A DNA stretch of 64,000 bases from Nostoc sp. S4 (GCA_029379225.1 JAQYWR010000031.1:27447-91446), one strand, 5' to 3'. Counted from the first letter of the stretch, positions 1-8,943 are shown. A program made the numbers and translations. The notes: a model not told the origin generated them from the sequence alone.

Positions 1-2
1 CT

Positions 3-137
3 GGTAAATTTACATTAATTACAGAAGTCATTGCCCAACCCCAAACAAGCGCCTGTGGGCTGTATTCTATCGCAATCTGGCAAGAGGGGGGAGTGGGGAG
101 GCAGGGGGGCAGGGAGCAGGGGGGAGAAACAGGGTAA
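3..137 (+). CDS. Possible 3' end of an upstream gene
   Basis: The frame is open from the window edge to TAA at 135-137. Its first ~28 codons look protein-like (for example LITEVIAQPQTSACGLYSIA). The last ~16 codons run into a purine-rich spacer of the gggag/ggcagg kind and encode only Gly, Glu, Gln, Arg and Val. This could be the true C-terminus of a gene that has extended into spacer repeat, or chance. I do not recognise a family, and the start lies outside the window. Confidence 0.2.
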   Translation, partial: GKFTLITEVIAQPQTSACGLYSIAIWQEGGVGRQGGREQGGETG

Positions 138-270
138 ACGCATCTAAAGTATAAGAATCTTTTAATAGCAAGGGTTTTGACGTTTTTAAATTTAGCTTAT
201 TTTTTCGTCAATATCCTTATCCAGCAAGGGTTTCAGAAATACCGTGCGTTCGCCCTAGGGGGATAATAAT

Positions 271-306
271 TAATGACTAATGACCAATGACTAATGACTA
301 ATGATT
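271..306. repeat. Short tandem repeats of a (C/T)AATGAC heptamer
   Basis: The heptamers TAATGAC and CAATGAC repeat about five times in a row just before petL. Related runs occur at 1775-1800 and near 57285-57300. Such short tandemly repeated sequences are typical of spacers in heterocyst-forming cyanobacteria. No function can be read from them. Confidence 0.7.
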
Positions 307-340
307 CAATAGATTTAGGAAGTATTGTGGAGAAAAGTAA

Positions 341-436
341 ATGTTTGCAATCGTAGCTTACATCGTGTTCTTGGGTTTATTCTTTGGTATAGCAGTTGGT
401 CTATTTTTCGGTCTACGGACTGCTAAGATAATTTAG
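341..436 (+). CDS. petL: Cytochrome b6-f complex subunit PetL
   Basis: This 31-residue, one-pass membrane peptide starts MFAIVAYIVFLGLFFG and ends in a short basic tail, GLRTAKII. The length, the single hydrophobic helix and the pattern YIVFLxLFFGIAxG with a terminal (R/K)xxK(I/L)I match PetL (subunit 6) of cyanobacterial cytochrome b6f. That complex sits in the thylakoid membrane and passes electrons from plastoquinol to plastocyanin or cytochrome c6; PetL is thought to stabilise it. The gene stands alone, 80 bp from the convergent end of bioB. A weak Shine-Dalgarno (gtggagaaaag) precedes the ATG. Identification is by recall of the family pattern. Confidence 0.72.
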   Translation: MFAIVAYIVFLGLFFGIAVGLFFGLRTAKII

Positions 437-515
437 CCAAGATTCTTGTACGGCAGGTCTCAAAGCCTGCCCTTGTTTGACTCAGGACGGGCGAGACGCC
501 CATCCTAGAAGATAT

Positions 516-1523
516 TTATCCCACAACTGCTGGAGTTGCTAATTTCTCCTGTTTTTGGGAAGGCGGACGCATTCCTAAACCGAGTAAATTCAGCATTTCT
601 TTGTCAGTATCATAATCTGGACACGGAGTTGTCACCGTCAACATTTTGTTGTCGTCGCTAGAAAAGATAGAATTGGCTCCTGCCATAAAGCACAAAGCTT
701 GTTCGACTTGAGAAAGTCTAGCCCTACCAGCACTCAGACGCACATCAGAAGCTGGCATTAAAATTCTGGCTGTGGCAATCATTCGTACAACATCCCAAAT
801 TGGGACATCAGGCTGATTTTCTAAGGGTGTGCCTGGTACTTGGGAGAGAATATTAATTGGTACGGACTCTGGATGCGGATGCAAGTTTGCCAGAGTTTGC
901 AACATGGCAATCCGGTCATCGGCGGTTTCACCCAAACCAAGGATACCGCCGGAACATACAGTCACATTTGTTTGCCGGACATTCTCAATTGTGTTTAGGC
1001 GATCGCTATATGTCCTTGTAGTAATAATTGTGCTGTAATATTCTTGAGATGTATCCAAGTTATGGTTATAAGCGTAAAGTCCGGCTGCTTCTAATCGCTT
1101 GGCTTGATTTGGTGTCAACATCCCTAGAGTGCAGCATACTTCTAAACCCATTGCTGTCACATCCCTGACCATTTCTAGGACTTCCTCAAATTGTGAGTTG
1201 TCCCGCACCTGACGCCAAGCAGCACCCATGCAGATGCGACTAACACCAGTTTCTTTAGCTTTTTGAGCAATGCTAACTACGGTTTCCTTTTCTAAGAGTG
1301 CTTGCGGCTTTACCTCTGTTTGATAGCGAGAAGATTGGGCACAGTAGCTACAATCTTCTGGACAACCTCCGGTTTTAATTGATATCAGCTTACAAACTTG
1401 GATTTTTGTTGGGTCATGATATTGGCGATGCACGCTAGCAGCTTGATAAATAAGCTCTAGCAAAGGCGTGTTATATATCGCCCCAATCTCTAATTCCTGC
1501 CAATCGTAGCGTATTCCCGACAT
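516..1523 (-). CDS. bioB: Biotin synthase BioB
   Basis: This radical-SAM enzyme inserts sulfur into dethiobiotin in the last step of biotin synthesis. The cluster motif CPEDCSYC (CxxxCxxC) that binds the SAM-coordinating [4Fe-4S] cluster lies near residue 53. It is followed by conserved BioB blocks: ICMGAAWR, YNHNLDTSQEYY, CSGGILGLGE and the C-terminal LSAGRARLS. The length (335 aa) fits the family. The frame extends one codon to a GTG at 1526, but the ATG at 1523 has an AAGGA Shine-Dalgarno at good spacing and is preferred. The gene is single and convergent with petL; no other bio gene is nearby. Confidence 0.95.
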   Translation of the reverse strand: MSGIRYDWQELEIGAIYNTPLLELIYQAASVHRQYHDPTKIQVCKLISIKTGGCPEDCSYCAQSSRYQTEVKPQALLEKETVVSIAQKAKETGVSRICMGAAWRQVRDNSQFEEVLEMVRDVTAMGLEVCCTLGMLTPNQAKRLEAAGLYAYNHNLDTSQEYYSTIITTRTYSDRLNTIENVRQTNVTVCSGGILGLGETADDRIAMLQTLANLHPHPESVPINILSQVPGTPLENQPDVPIWDVVRMIATARILMPASDVRLSAGRARLSQVEQALCFMAGANSIFSSDDNKMLTVTTPCPDYDTDKEMLNLLGLGMRPPSQKQEKLATPAVVG

Positions 1524-1774
1524 CACTATCCTTCTTGTAGACTAGGTTTATCAAGAGCTGTCTTTTAGTTGAGTTTCCTCTGGTACAGCCTTTGGGCAAA
1601 TGAATTTTATTGAAGTTCTTAATTACCCATTAGCTCTCAATCCTTCGGCTCTAGATATTTAGACATCAGCTTATCAAGATTTTGCAGGAATAACAGATTA
1701 ATAGCAAAAATACCCACTGTATTTGTTAAGAGGGAGATGGGGAAGATGCAAAGGCGCGGGGACACGAAGAAAAA

Positions 1775-1800
1775 CTAATGACAAATGACAAATGACCAAT
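1775..1800. repeat. Short AATGAC-type tandem repeat
   Basis: Units of ctaatgac, aaatgac and aatgacc follow one another directly upstream of the acetyltransferase start. They belong to the same repeat type as 271-306. Confidence 0.5.
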
Positions 1801-1810
1801 CGAGTAGTGT

Positions 1811-2386
1811 ATGAAATTAGAACTACCATTAATTAGAAGCGATCGCCTATTATTGCGATCGGCAATTCTAGAGGATATACCGCAAATTATCAAATATTTT
1901 ACTGATAATAAAACTTATCTTACTCCATTTTACCCTCTTTGGGCTGATGGTTTTTTCACTCAAGAGTATTGGCAGTATCAAATCGAGAATAATTTTCTGG
2001 AATTTCTCAATGGACAGTCCTTAAAGCTATTTATTTTTACCAAAAAAAATCCTACTGTAATTATTGGAACTATCAACTTTAATAATTTTGTTCGCGGAGC
2101 TGCTCATTTTTGCTATGTGGGATATAGCCTTGCCCAAACCAAGCAAGGCAAAGGTTATATGACAGAAGGATTACGAGTAGCAATTCAATATCTCTTTGAA
2201 GAATTAAATTTTCACCGGGTTATGGCTAATTATATGCCTCACAATCGTCGTAGTGGCAATGTGCTAAAAAGACTCGGTTTTATCATTGAAGGATATGCTA
2301 GAGACTATTTATTAATCAATGGAGAATGGGAAGATCATATTTTAACAAGTCTCACAAATCCTAATTGGCAAGTACCTAAATCTTAA
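1811..2386 (+). CDS. GNAT acetyltransferase, RimJ/RimL type
   Basis: This 191-aa protein has the layout of RimJ/RimL-family N-acetyltransferases, which move an acetyl group from acetyl-CoA to an amino group (ribosomal protein N-termini in the best-known members). The N-terminus has the family start LPLIRSDRLLLRSAILEDIPQI. The acetyl-CoA motif lies near residues 105-125 (YSLAQTKQGKGYMTEGL). The C-terminal block HNRRSGNVLKRLGFIIEGYA is also diagnostic. The substrate cannot be told from sequence. The start ATG is inside the sequence gtagtgtATG. It stands alone in the same direction as selO, 86 bp upstream of it. Confidence 0.85.
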   Translation: MKLELPLIRSDRLLLRSAILEDIPQIIKYFTDNKTYLTPFYPLWADGFFTQEYWQYQIENNFLEFLNGQSLKLFIFTKKNPTVIIGTINFNNFVRGAAHFCYVGYSLAQTKQGKGYMTEGLRVAIQYLFEELNFHRVMANYMPHNRRSGNVLKRLGFIIEGYARDYLLINGEWEDHILTSLTNPNWQVPKS

Positions 2387-2472
2387 AATAATTCGTAATT
2401 GAGAAGATGTCGATGCTGATGTTCAAGCCAGAGGTAGTATTAAGGGAAAGAATGAATTAAGTTTTGCTTGTA

Positions 2473-3930
2473 ATGACTCTGGCCCAAACTCCAAACTCCC
2501 AAAATTCTAGCAATCCTTTTCTCTCCCTCAACTACGAAACCGCCTTGGAATCTCTGGGCGATGACTACTATGATGAGGTTGCAGCAGCGGAATTTCCCCA
2601 ACACATCTTGCGTTGGCGTAATGATGCACTATTACCGCGCTTAGGCCTCGACCCTCAAGTAGTCCTAGATGAAGATTTCATTACGGCTTTCGGCAAATTT
2701 GAGGGGCGCAAACCCTTTTTGGCAATGCGTTACCACGGCTATCAATTCGGTGAATATAATCCACAATTGGGCGATGGCAGAGGCTTTCTCTACGGGCAGG
2801 TACGGGGTACTGATGGCAAATTGTACGATTTTGGCACAAAAGGTTCTGGCAGAACGCCTTACTCCCGTGGTGGTGACGGTTTGTTGACGCTTAAAGGCGG
2901 AGTGCGGGAAGTTTTGGCCGCAGAAGCACTGCATTACCTTGGTGTACGTACCTCGCGCTGTCTAAGCATGATTGAAAACGGCTTATCACTGTGGCGGGGG
3001 GATGAACCTTCACCTACCCGTTCATGTGTAATGGTCAGGATGAGCAATTCTCATATTCGTTTTGGTACTTTTGAGCGTTTACACTATTTAAAGCGTCCAG
3101 ATTTAACTCAGAAGTTGTTAGACCACGTAATCAAGGAATATTATCAAAATTTGGATGCCCAACAAGATAAATATGCCTTGTTTTACGCCGAATTAGTGAA
3201 ACGGTTTGCAGAATTAGCAGCACAGTGGATGGCTGCTGGTTTTTGTCATGCAGTTCTTAATACTGACAATATGTCGATTACGGGAGAGAGTTTTGATTAT
3301 GGACCTTATGCGTTTATTCCTAATTATAACCCATCCTTTATAGCTGCATACTTTGATTATTTTGGACGCTATTGTTACATTCATCAACCTAGCGTTTGCC
3401 AGTTAAATTTAGAAATGCTTCAGGAACCTTTGAAGGCAATTATTGCTGAAGACGATATGAAGTTTGGATTAGCAAAGTTTTATGAATATTATCAAGCAGA
3501 ATACAATTCTTTAATGTTGAAAAAGTTAGGTTTTGGAGAATTGCTACATCCACAGGCTAAGGAACTATTAAATTTAACAATTGAATTTTTGGCAAACAGC
3601 AAAGTTGGTTATCATGAATTTTTTTATGAGATGGCTCGCACCTTTTCAGCTAAATGGCGAGATGAGCCAGGTTTTGTGATGAATACTTCTGATATTGTAC
3701 CAGTACCGGGAGCGTTAGGAATTTTTGATGATTGGTGTATATTGTACCATAAAATATTGAATGATTTAGATAGCGATCGCCTAGATATAATCGCCCAAAC
3801 TCTAGCTTTTCATAATCCGAAAACCGCCTTATTAAGACCTGTAATTGAATCGATTTGGGAACCAATCTTTCAAGAAGATAATTGGCAACCTTTTTACGAT
3901 CTACTAGAGCAAATTCAATCTCGACAATAG
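2473..3930 (+). CDS. selO: Protein adenylyltransferase SelO (YdiU/UPF0061)
   Basis: A pseudokinase-fold enzyme of 485 aa. Family members transfer AMP to Ser/Thr/Tyr of target proteins, as shown for SelO homologues. Recognisable blocks: RYHGYQFGEYNPQLGDGRG, LYDFGTKGSGRTPYSRGGDG, LTLKGGVREVLAAEALHYLG, and HAVLNTDNMSITGESFDYGP, which holds the metal-binding Asn/Asp residues. In selenoprotein versions a Sec lies near the C-terminus; the bacterial form here ends without one. The frame opens at a TTG (2464), but the ATG at 2473 is the more likely start. The C-terminus WEPIFQEDNWQPFYDLLEQI is intact. Confidence 0.92.
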   Translation: MTLAQTPNSQNSSNPFLSLNYETALESLGDDYYDEVAAAEFPQHILRWRNDALLPRLGLDPQVVLDEDFITAFGKFEGRKPFLAMRYHGYQFGEYNPQLGDGRGFLYGQVRGTDGKLYDFGTKGSGRTPYSRGGDGLLTLKGGVREVLAAEALHYLGVRTSRCLSMIENGLSLWRGDEPSPTRSCVMVRMSNSHIRFGTFERLHYLKRPDLTQKLLDHVIKEYYQNLDAQQDKYALFYAELVKRFAELAAQWMAAGFCHAVLNTDNMSITGESFDYGPYAFIPNYNPSFIAAYFDYFGRYCYIHQPSVCQLNLEMLQEPLKAIIAEDDMKFGLAKFYEYYQAEYNSLMLKKLGFGELLHPQAKELLNLTIEFLANSKVGYHEFFYEMARTFSAKWRDEPGFVMNTSDIVPVPGALGIFDDWCILYHKILNDLDSDRLDIIAQTLAFHNPKTALLRPVIESIWEPIFQEDNWQPFYDLLEQIQSRQ

Positions 3931-3958
3931 TCAGACAATTTTGGATTTTAGATTTTGC

Positions 3959-3997
3959 GGAAAGTCTGAGTGAAGGAAACCTCCGCTCAGACTTTCC
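3959..3997. terminator. 12-bp perfect inverted repeat downstream of selO
   Basis: GGAAAGTCTGAG and CTCAGACTTTCC form a perfect 12-bp stem around a 15-nt loop, 28 bp after the selO stop. No T-run follows. It may end transcription or be a copy of a dispersed palindromic repeat. Flanking 'gattttggattt' words are common spacer sequence in these genomes. Confidence 0.45.
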
Positions 3998-4039
3998 AAA
4001 GCAGATTTTGGATTTATCCCATGCATAAATTGGGGGGGG

Positions 4040-4795
4040 CTAGAAATTTTGGACGACAGGATTTCTATTGATTCCACGGATAAATCTGTTTGCTGTGTAC
4101 ATCAAGAAATCATATCGTGTCCGGTCTGTCAAATTATGAGAACCCACGGTCGAATCAATGAGCATCGCGGGGCACTGTGCAGCATTCAGCAATGGCAGCA
4201 AGTTCTCCAGCAAGGCTGCGAGTTGCGTTGGATTGCTTAGAGGCTCAGACAATGCCAGCTTTTGTGTGGGCGCTTCTGCGGGCAGGACTTGCACATCTAG
4301 AGGCAGCTGAATATAAACTGGCAGCTTCTCTAACCAACATGCCTCAAGGACGCGATCGATTTCTTGACAAGCATTCTCCGGTGTGAGGACTGCCTGAGCC
4401 ACCGTGAATTCTTTGTAGATCCTGGCATAGGCACTAAAATCTCCGTGCAGACCGTGGTGTGTAGACTGTCCGTTCTTCAATGCTTGTTTGCTAGGATGAC
4501 CAGCGATCGCAATCACCGGAACTCCTTCGGCATAGGCACCCCCGACACCGCAAGCCGCACTCAATTCTCCAACTCCACCAGTCACCAAAAACGCACCAAT
4601 ACCTCGAATCCGGGCGTCGGCAGCGTAGGATGCGTTGAGTTCATTACAGTTACCGACCTACGAGATATCTTGAGTTATCTCAATCAGATCGAGCAAAGGG
4701 AAAGCATAATCTCCTGGCACACCGAAGATGTGACGAATGCCCAATTCTTTGAGACGATCCAACAAATACGAGTTTACCGTGTACTATGTGGACAT
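4040..4795 (-). pseudogene. Decayed tandem copy of the keto-acid decarboxylase
   Basis: Read from the ATG at 4795 this matches the N-terminal third of the intact gene at 4953-6614. Codon 4 is TAG (GAA in the intact gene), and the TGG of the ISWVG motif is also TAG. Two codons are deleted in the AADGYARI region (here AADARI). Similarity stops abruptly near 4122, after the STVGSHNL segment, so the cofactor-binding C-terminal two thirds is missing. The last ~27 codons of the frame are unrelated sequence. The promoter region and its palindrome were copied too (see 4864-4883). The copied block spans about 4120-4915 against about 5935-6720. The 182-aa open frame from 4588 is therefore a fragment, not a gene. 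Confidence 0.9.
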
Positions 4796-4863
4796 GTTGA
4801 TGTTCCTTTTTTTCTTTCCAAAGTTATCTGGTCGATGTGACCCCCAATGCACCATCAAATTTT

Positions 4864-4883
4864 GTTGGCGTTGCAACGCCAAC
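4864..4883. promoter_or_regulatory. Perfect 20-bp palindrome upstream of the decayed decarboxylase
   Basis: GTTGGCGTTG followed directly by CAACGCCAAC is an exact palindrome. It lies 69-88 bp upstream of the pseudogene's start codon. The same core sits at the same distance from the intact gene's start (6683-6694). Its symmetry, position and retention in both copies suggest a dimeric repressor or activator site. The regulator is unknown. Confidence 0.55.
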
Positions 4884-4952
4884 GGCACAAACCGGGGGTC
4901 GTTAAAAAGGCGTGTACTATGGTGTAGGCTACAAGTTCTACTTCTGTGCCTG

Positions 4953-6614
4953 CTATAGCAGATTTATGGTCTTGGTTAACACTGAAGGAATATCCTTGGG
5001 AGATAGCATCACCTCAATCAGCACACATCTTCCTTCGGTCTGAGCTTGAGCCGCCTCAGTGAGGGCCGTCTCTAACTCTGACTCAGTAGTGACCCTCAGA
5101 CCCAATAGCTTCTGCATCTGTGCGAAGACCATCCCCAGTTGATGATAATTCCAGGACTGAAGTTCGTTATAGTGCATCTCTCTGAAACCACCTTCTTGGA
5201 GCGCGTTCTCAACCTCATAGTGGTTATTATGAAGCAAGAAGATGATGGGGGCTATTCCTTGGCGTAAGATGGTAGAGAGTTCCTGTGCAGTCATCTGAAA
5301 AGCGCCATCTCCAACGACAAGCAGGTGGCGGCGGCTCCGATCTGCCAGTTGCGCCCCAAGGACAGCCGGCAGTGTATAGCCAATCGCCTCCCATGTTCTC
5401 TGAGTCACGACCCTGGTGCGTGCTGGCATCGGAACCGTCGTAGCCACATTACACGTACCCAGATCGACGACGAGGACATCATCTGACTGAAGGAAATGAC
5501 CGAAGCGCTGCCACAAGCGATCTTGCTTGATGGGGGTATCGTGTTGTGGCTCAAACGGCACAGAGTTGGTGCGAGCCTGTTGGGAACTAAAGGCGAACTC
5601 GCGGTGGGGAACTTGCTGGCTTAACTGCATTAGCACGTCCCGCAGGGTCACATTCGGATAGTTAGACCCTGCGATCGCAGCGCTGTTAATCTGAAGATCT
5701 ACGATGTCAGGCGATTGCAAATCGAAGGCGGCACGTCCAGCATTCGTTTCATCGTGCTGAATACCCAGGCGCAGCAGCAGATCGGCTGATTCGATCGGTT
5801 GATTGACAGCACTACCTTCCATCCCTGCCTGGTACGTCCCAAGATACTGGGGGTGGGTTTCGTCTAGGAAAGCCGACTTGCCTGTAAAGCTTGCCGCGAA
5901 AGGAATGCCACTCTTGTTGGCAAAGTCCTCAACCAGCTGTGTCAAATGATAGGAACCCACGGTCGAATCAATCAGCATTGCAGGGCACTGTGCAGCACTC
6001 AGCAATGGCAGCAAGCTCTCCAGCAAGGCTGCAAGTTGTGTGGGATCGCTTAGAGGCTCAGACAATGCCAGCTTTTGTGTAGGCGCTTCTGCGGGCAAAC
6101 CTCCCACATCTCTGGGAAGCTGAATATAAACTGGCAGCTTCTCTAACCAACATGCCTCAAGAACGCGATCGATTTCTTGACAAGCATTCTCCGGTGTCAG
6201 GAGTGCCTGAGCCACCGTGATTTCTCTGTAGATCCTGGGAAAGACACTAAAATCCCCGTGCAGGCTGTGGTGTGTAGACAGTCCCCTTTTCAATGCCTGT
6301 GTAGTAGGATGACCAGCGATCGCCACCACCGGAACCCGTTCGGCGTATGCACCCCCGACACCGCAAGATGCACTCAATTCTCCGACTCCACAAGTTACCA
6401 CAAACGCACCAATACCCTGAATACGTGCGTAACCATCGGCAGCGTAAGATGCGTTGAGTTCATTACAGGTGCCGACCCACGAGATATCCTGATTCTTCTC
6501 AATGCAATCAAGCATTGGGAAAGCATAATCTCCCGGCACACCGAAGATGTGACGCAGGCCCAATTCCTTGAGACGATCCAACAAATACGAGTTTACTGTG
6601 TATTCTGTAGACAT
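4953..6614 (-). CDS. Thiamine-diphosphate 2-keto-acid decarboxylase (pyruvate/indolepyruvate type)
   Basis: This 553-aa enzyme belongs to the pyruvate/indolepyruvate/phenylpyruvate decarboxylase family, which removes CO2 from 2-keto acids to give aldehydes. The catalytic Glu is in CNELNASYAADGYAR (near residue 51). The paired His is in STHHSLHGDF (near 114-115), a hallmark of this decarboxylase branch. The ThDP/Mg motif is VVGDGAFQMTAQE ... LLHNNHYEVE. The length fits the family. Substrate preference cannot be assigned; both acetaldehyde (fermentative) and indole-3-acetaldehyde (auxin route) are possible. A truncated tandem copy lies downstream, and a cytochrome P450 lies upstream on the same strand, 148 bp from its start. 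Confidence 0.88.
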   Translation of the reverse strand: MSTEYTVNSYLLDRLKELGLRHIFGVPGDYAFPMLDCIEKNQDISWVGTCNELNASYAADGYARIQGIGAFVVTCGVGELSASCGVGGAYAERVPVVAIAGHPTTQALKRGLSTHHSLHGDFSVFPRIYREITVAQALLTPENACQEIDRVLEACWLEKLPVYIQLPRDVGGLPAEAPTQKLALSEPLSDPTQLAALLESLLPLLSAAQCPAMLIDSTVGSYHLTQLVEDFANKSGIPFAASFTGKSAFLDETHPQYLGTYQAGMEGSAVNQPIESADLLLRLGIQHDETNAGRAAFDLQSPDIVDLQINSAAIAGSNYPNVTLRDVLMQLSQQVPHREFAFSSQQARTNSVPFEPQHDTPIKQDRLWQRFGHFLQSDDVLVVDLGTCNVATTVPMPARTRVVTQRTWEAIGYTLPAVLGAQLADRSRRHLLVVGDGAFQMTAQELSTILRQGIAPIIFLLHNNHYEVENALQEGGFREMHYNELQSWNYHQLGMVFAQMQKLLGLRVTTESELETALTEAAQAQTEGRCVLIEVMLSPKDIPSVLTKTINLL

Positions 6615-6682
6615 GTTGATGTTCCTTTTTTCTTTTAAAGTTATCTAGTCGATGCGATCCCAATACACCATCAAATTTTCTA

Positions 6683-6694
6683 GCGTTGCAACGC
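6683..6694. promoter_or_regulatory. Palindromic core upstream of the intact decarboxylase
   Basis: GCGTTGCAACGC is a perfect 12-bp palindrome, 69-80 bp upstream of the start codon. It is the conserved centre of the 20-bp palindrome at 4864-4883; here the outer left arm has changed (CTA in place of TTG). It is a putative operator. Confidence 0.5.
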
Positions 6695-6761
6695 CAACGG
6701 CACAAACTGGGGGTTGGTCTACTGAAACGCTCTCCCCACTTTCAGAGCAGGGCTGATTCTT

Positions 6762-7898
6762 CTATAACAAAACACTCAAGCTTTCCAGTCCATGTACTCT
6801 TAGGGTCGGAATTGGTTTAAGAGACTCTTTTGAGTCAACGCGGAGGTTAGGAAATTCTTCTAGTAAAGCTTTTAGCCCAATCTTGGCTTCCAGTCGAGAT
6901 AAAGGTGCGCCCAAACAGAAATGAATGCCATTTCCGAAGGCAAAATGTTCATTCCGGTCTCGATCGATGATCAAGCGATCGGCATTCTCAAACTGATGTT
7001 CATCTCGATTGGCAGAAGCGAGCCAAGGATGCACAACTTGCCCAGCAGGAATGGTCTGATCTCCAATCTGGGTTTCTACTTGCGTGAATCGATTCAAATA
7101 AGTAATCGGAGAATAGTAACGCAGGACTTCCTCAATTGCACTCGGTAATAGAGACAAGTCATTGCGTAAGCGTTGGTTTTCATCGGGATACTCATGCAGA
7201 CACCAAATGGTATTGGTAATCAAGTTAGTTGTGGTCTCATTCCCGGCTGTCAACAGTAGGATGCAAAAATCAAGCACTTCCTGTCCGGTCAATTTTTCGC
7301 CCTCTTTATAAGCCGCAATTAAATCGCCGATCGGGTCTTGGCCTAGATGGGATTCCCGCTCCTTGAGTAATCGGCGGAAATAGTCAGCCATGTTTTGGAT
7401 CGCTGTTGGATCGCTAGCTAATATCCCGTCTGACCAGTGCTTGAAGTCTTTGCGATCGTCAAGAGGTACACCAAGAATTTCTGCAATCACGATGATCGGT
7501 AGAGGTGAGGAGAAAGCCTGGATTAAATCGACCTGTTGGTATTGCTTCATTTGATCTAGCAACTCGTGAGCCAGTTCGGTAATCCGAGGTGCTAGTGCTT
7601 CGATTCGATGCGGAGTAAACACCTTCTGGACGATCTTCCGCAACGACTGATGTTTAGGTGGATCAATAAAGGGTAAAGTCTGAGTAAAATCTTTTTGTTC
7701 GGGGGGTTTGGGGACTTGAGATGAAAAGGTTTTCCATTCGCTTAATGCTCGTTTCACATCAGAATAGCGAAACACCATCCAGGCTTGTTGCTCTGTGTCA
7801 TAGAAAACCGGCGCTTCTTGACGCATTTTAGCTAGCCAGGGATAAGGATTGAGCAGGAATTGTGGATCGGTAGGTCGGAATTGTAAATCGCTAGTCAT
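6762..7898 (-). CDS. Cytochrome P450
   Basis: A soluble bacterial-type P450 of 378 aa. It has the I-helix oxygen-activation motif LLTAGNETTT, the K-helix ExxR in EEVLRYYSP, and the haem-thiolate loop FAFGNGIHFCLGAPLSRLE, in which the Cys is the axial ligand. No membrane anchor is present, so it would need separate ferredoxin and reductase partners, which are not nearby. The TetR regulator lies 112 bp upstream on the same strand, and both probably belong to one transcription unit starting near 8937. The substrate is unknown. Work on a product of the neighbouring aldehyde-forming decarboxylase is possible but is only inference from position. Confidence 0.92.
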   Translation of the reverse strand: MTSDLQFRPTDPQFLLNPYPWLAKMRQEAPVFYDTEQQAWMVFRYSDVKRALSEWKTFSSQVPKPPEQKDFTQTLPFIDPPKHQSLRKIVQKVFTPHRIEALAPRITELAHELLDQMKQYQQVDLIQAFSSPLPIIVIAEILGVPLDDRKDFKHWSDGILASDPTAIQNMADYFRRLLKERESHLGQDPIGDLIAAYKEGEKLTGQEVLDFCILLLTAGNETTTNLITNTIWCLHEYPDENQRLRNDLSLLPSAIEEVLRYYSPITYLNRFTQVETQIGDQTIPAGQVVHPWLASANRDEHQFENADRLIIDRDRNEHFAFGNGIHFCLGAPLSRLEAKIGLKALLEEFPNLRVDSKESLKPIPTLRVHGLESLSVLL

Positions 7899-8010
7899 GA
7901 CAAATCTGCTTGTGTCAAAAATTGCACGTCAAACTGAGTCAGATGCAGGCACTATCTGACATATCATCTACGAGAGAGAAATCTGTTGTGGAATTATGGA
8001 GTCTTACGAA

Positions 8011-8574
8011 TTACTCTTGTGCTAGTTTCAGCAGAGTTTCAATTACCTGCTTTTGCAAAGATTCCTGCGGAACTCCTAAACCAAAGAGGTGAGCGAAGGA
8101 TAGACCATTGAGCGCTAGACGAATCAAAGTTGCGATCGCAGGATCGAGTCCACTCGCTTCAATTTGCCGTTGCCAATCAGCAAATTTTTCTTGGATTGGC
8201 TTAAGTAATTCTGGATTTTCTGCAACTGCTGCTAGTAAAGCGGATTGCATTGCACCAGAGTCAGTATTATGATTTTCATAAGACCGGATATAGGCTCTCA
8301 GCCAATGTCCTGGTGTATTCGGTGCGTCATCTTGCTCCAATTCATGCTTTAGTGATGCTGTCTTTTCATCAATTAGCTGTTGCAACATCCCAGCAATCAA
8401 GGCTTCTTTGTTGGGAAAGTGGTAAAGTAATCCACCTTTACTGACACCTGCTTCGCGGGCAACTGCTTCCAACGTCAATGCCTTTGAACCATGAGCTACC
8501 ATCACTCGCGCCGCTGCTTCTAGCAATGCATTACGGGTGGCAGACAGAGATTTTATTTTTTTAGTAGCAGTCAT
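8011..8574 (-). CDS. TetR/AcrR-family transcriptional regulator
   Basis: This 187-aa protein has a TetR N-terminal helix-turn-helix at about residues 10-60 (NALLEAAARVMVAHG ... EAVAREAGVSKGGLLYHFPN). A divergent ligand-binding C-terminal domain follows. Family members usually repress nearby genes and leave DNA when they bind a small molecule. Two matching inverted repeats (TACCGTC-N2-GACGG) around a strong promoter at 8918-8972 are the probable targets, which makes the regulator likely to control its own unit, including the P450. The distance from promoter to start is about 360 nt, which is long. Confidence 0.9.
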   Translation of the reverse strand: MTATKKIKSLSATRNALLEAAARVMVAHGSKALTLEAVAREAGVSKGGLLYHFPNKEALIAGMLQQLIDEKTASLKHELEQDDAPNTPGHWLRAYIRSYENHNTDSGAMQSALLAAVAENPELLKPIQEKFADWQRQIEASGLDPAIATLIRLALNGLSFAHLFGLGVPQESLQKQVIETLLKLAQE

Positions 8575-8638
8575 AGAGCTTGAATGATGGAACTAGATAA
8601 TTTGTCCGGCGAACACAGTTTATCTGGCAATGAGATTG

Positions 8639-8863
8639 TTAATGTCTTCTCTGATTGCTTCGTCTTTGGGGCAGCAATGCTAGGACTAGATTTTTTGGGT
8701 TTGCATACTTGCAAAGCAAGAAAATTGGTGGGATGCAATCATAAGCGTGTAAAGTTTCATTCAACAAATCCGTAGTACGTCGAACCCGCGGATTTTGAGA
8801 CAGCAGCGAATTGCTATGGGAAAAAGCAGTTTGATGAAAAAAGGGATTTGCAATGGTAAACAT
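8639..8863 (-). CDS. Doubtful small ORF between promoter and tetR
   Basis: This 74-codon frame (starting MFTIANPFFHQ) begins about 75 nt downstream of the predicted start of transcription and runs towards tetR. It has no recognisable domain and no clear Shine-Dalgarno. It could be a degraded first gene of the operon, or chance coding in a long leader. It is listed only because the strong promoter upstream implies that this DNA is transcribed. Confidence 0.2.
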   Translation of the reverse strand: MFTIANPFFHQTAFSHSNSLLSQNPRVRRTTDLLNETLHAYDCIPPIFLLCKYANPKNLVLALLPQRRSNQRRH

Positions 8864-8917
8864 AACATTCTCAATCCAAGATTGATATAGATTGGATTCA
8901 AGTATTTACTATTGATT

Positions 8918-8933
8918 TACCGTCTGGACGGCT
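8918..8933. promoter_or_regulatory. TetR-type operator, copy 1 (imperfect)
   Basis: TACCGTC-TG-GACGGCT is the near-exact counterpart of the perfect inverted repeat at 8948-8963. It lies just downstream of the predicted minus-strand start of transcription, where bound repressor would block elongation. Confidence 0.65.
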
Positions 8934-8943
8934 TACTAAAGGT

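Noticed and set aside
829..1038. Plus-strand ORF inside bioB
   Set aside because: It is antisense to a clear bioB with intact motifs and has no family resemblance.
4364..4840. Plus-strand ORFs of 158 and 73 codons across the decarboxylase remnant
   Set aside because: A matching shadow frame appears over the intact gene (6177-6638), which shows that it mirrors the true coding strand.
8584..8775. Plus-strand 63-codon ORF in the leader of tetR
   Set aside because: It overlaps transcribed leader on the other strand, shows no motif, and there is no plus-strand ribosome site worth noting.
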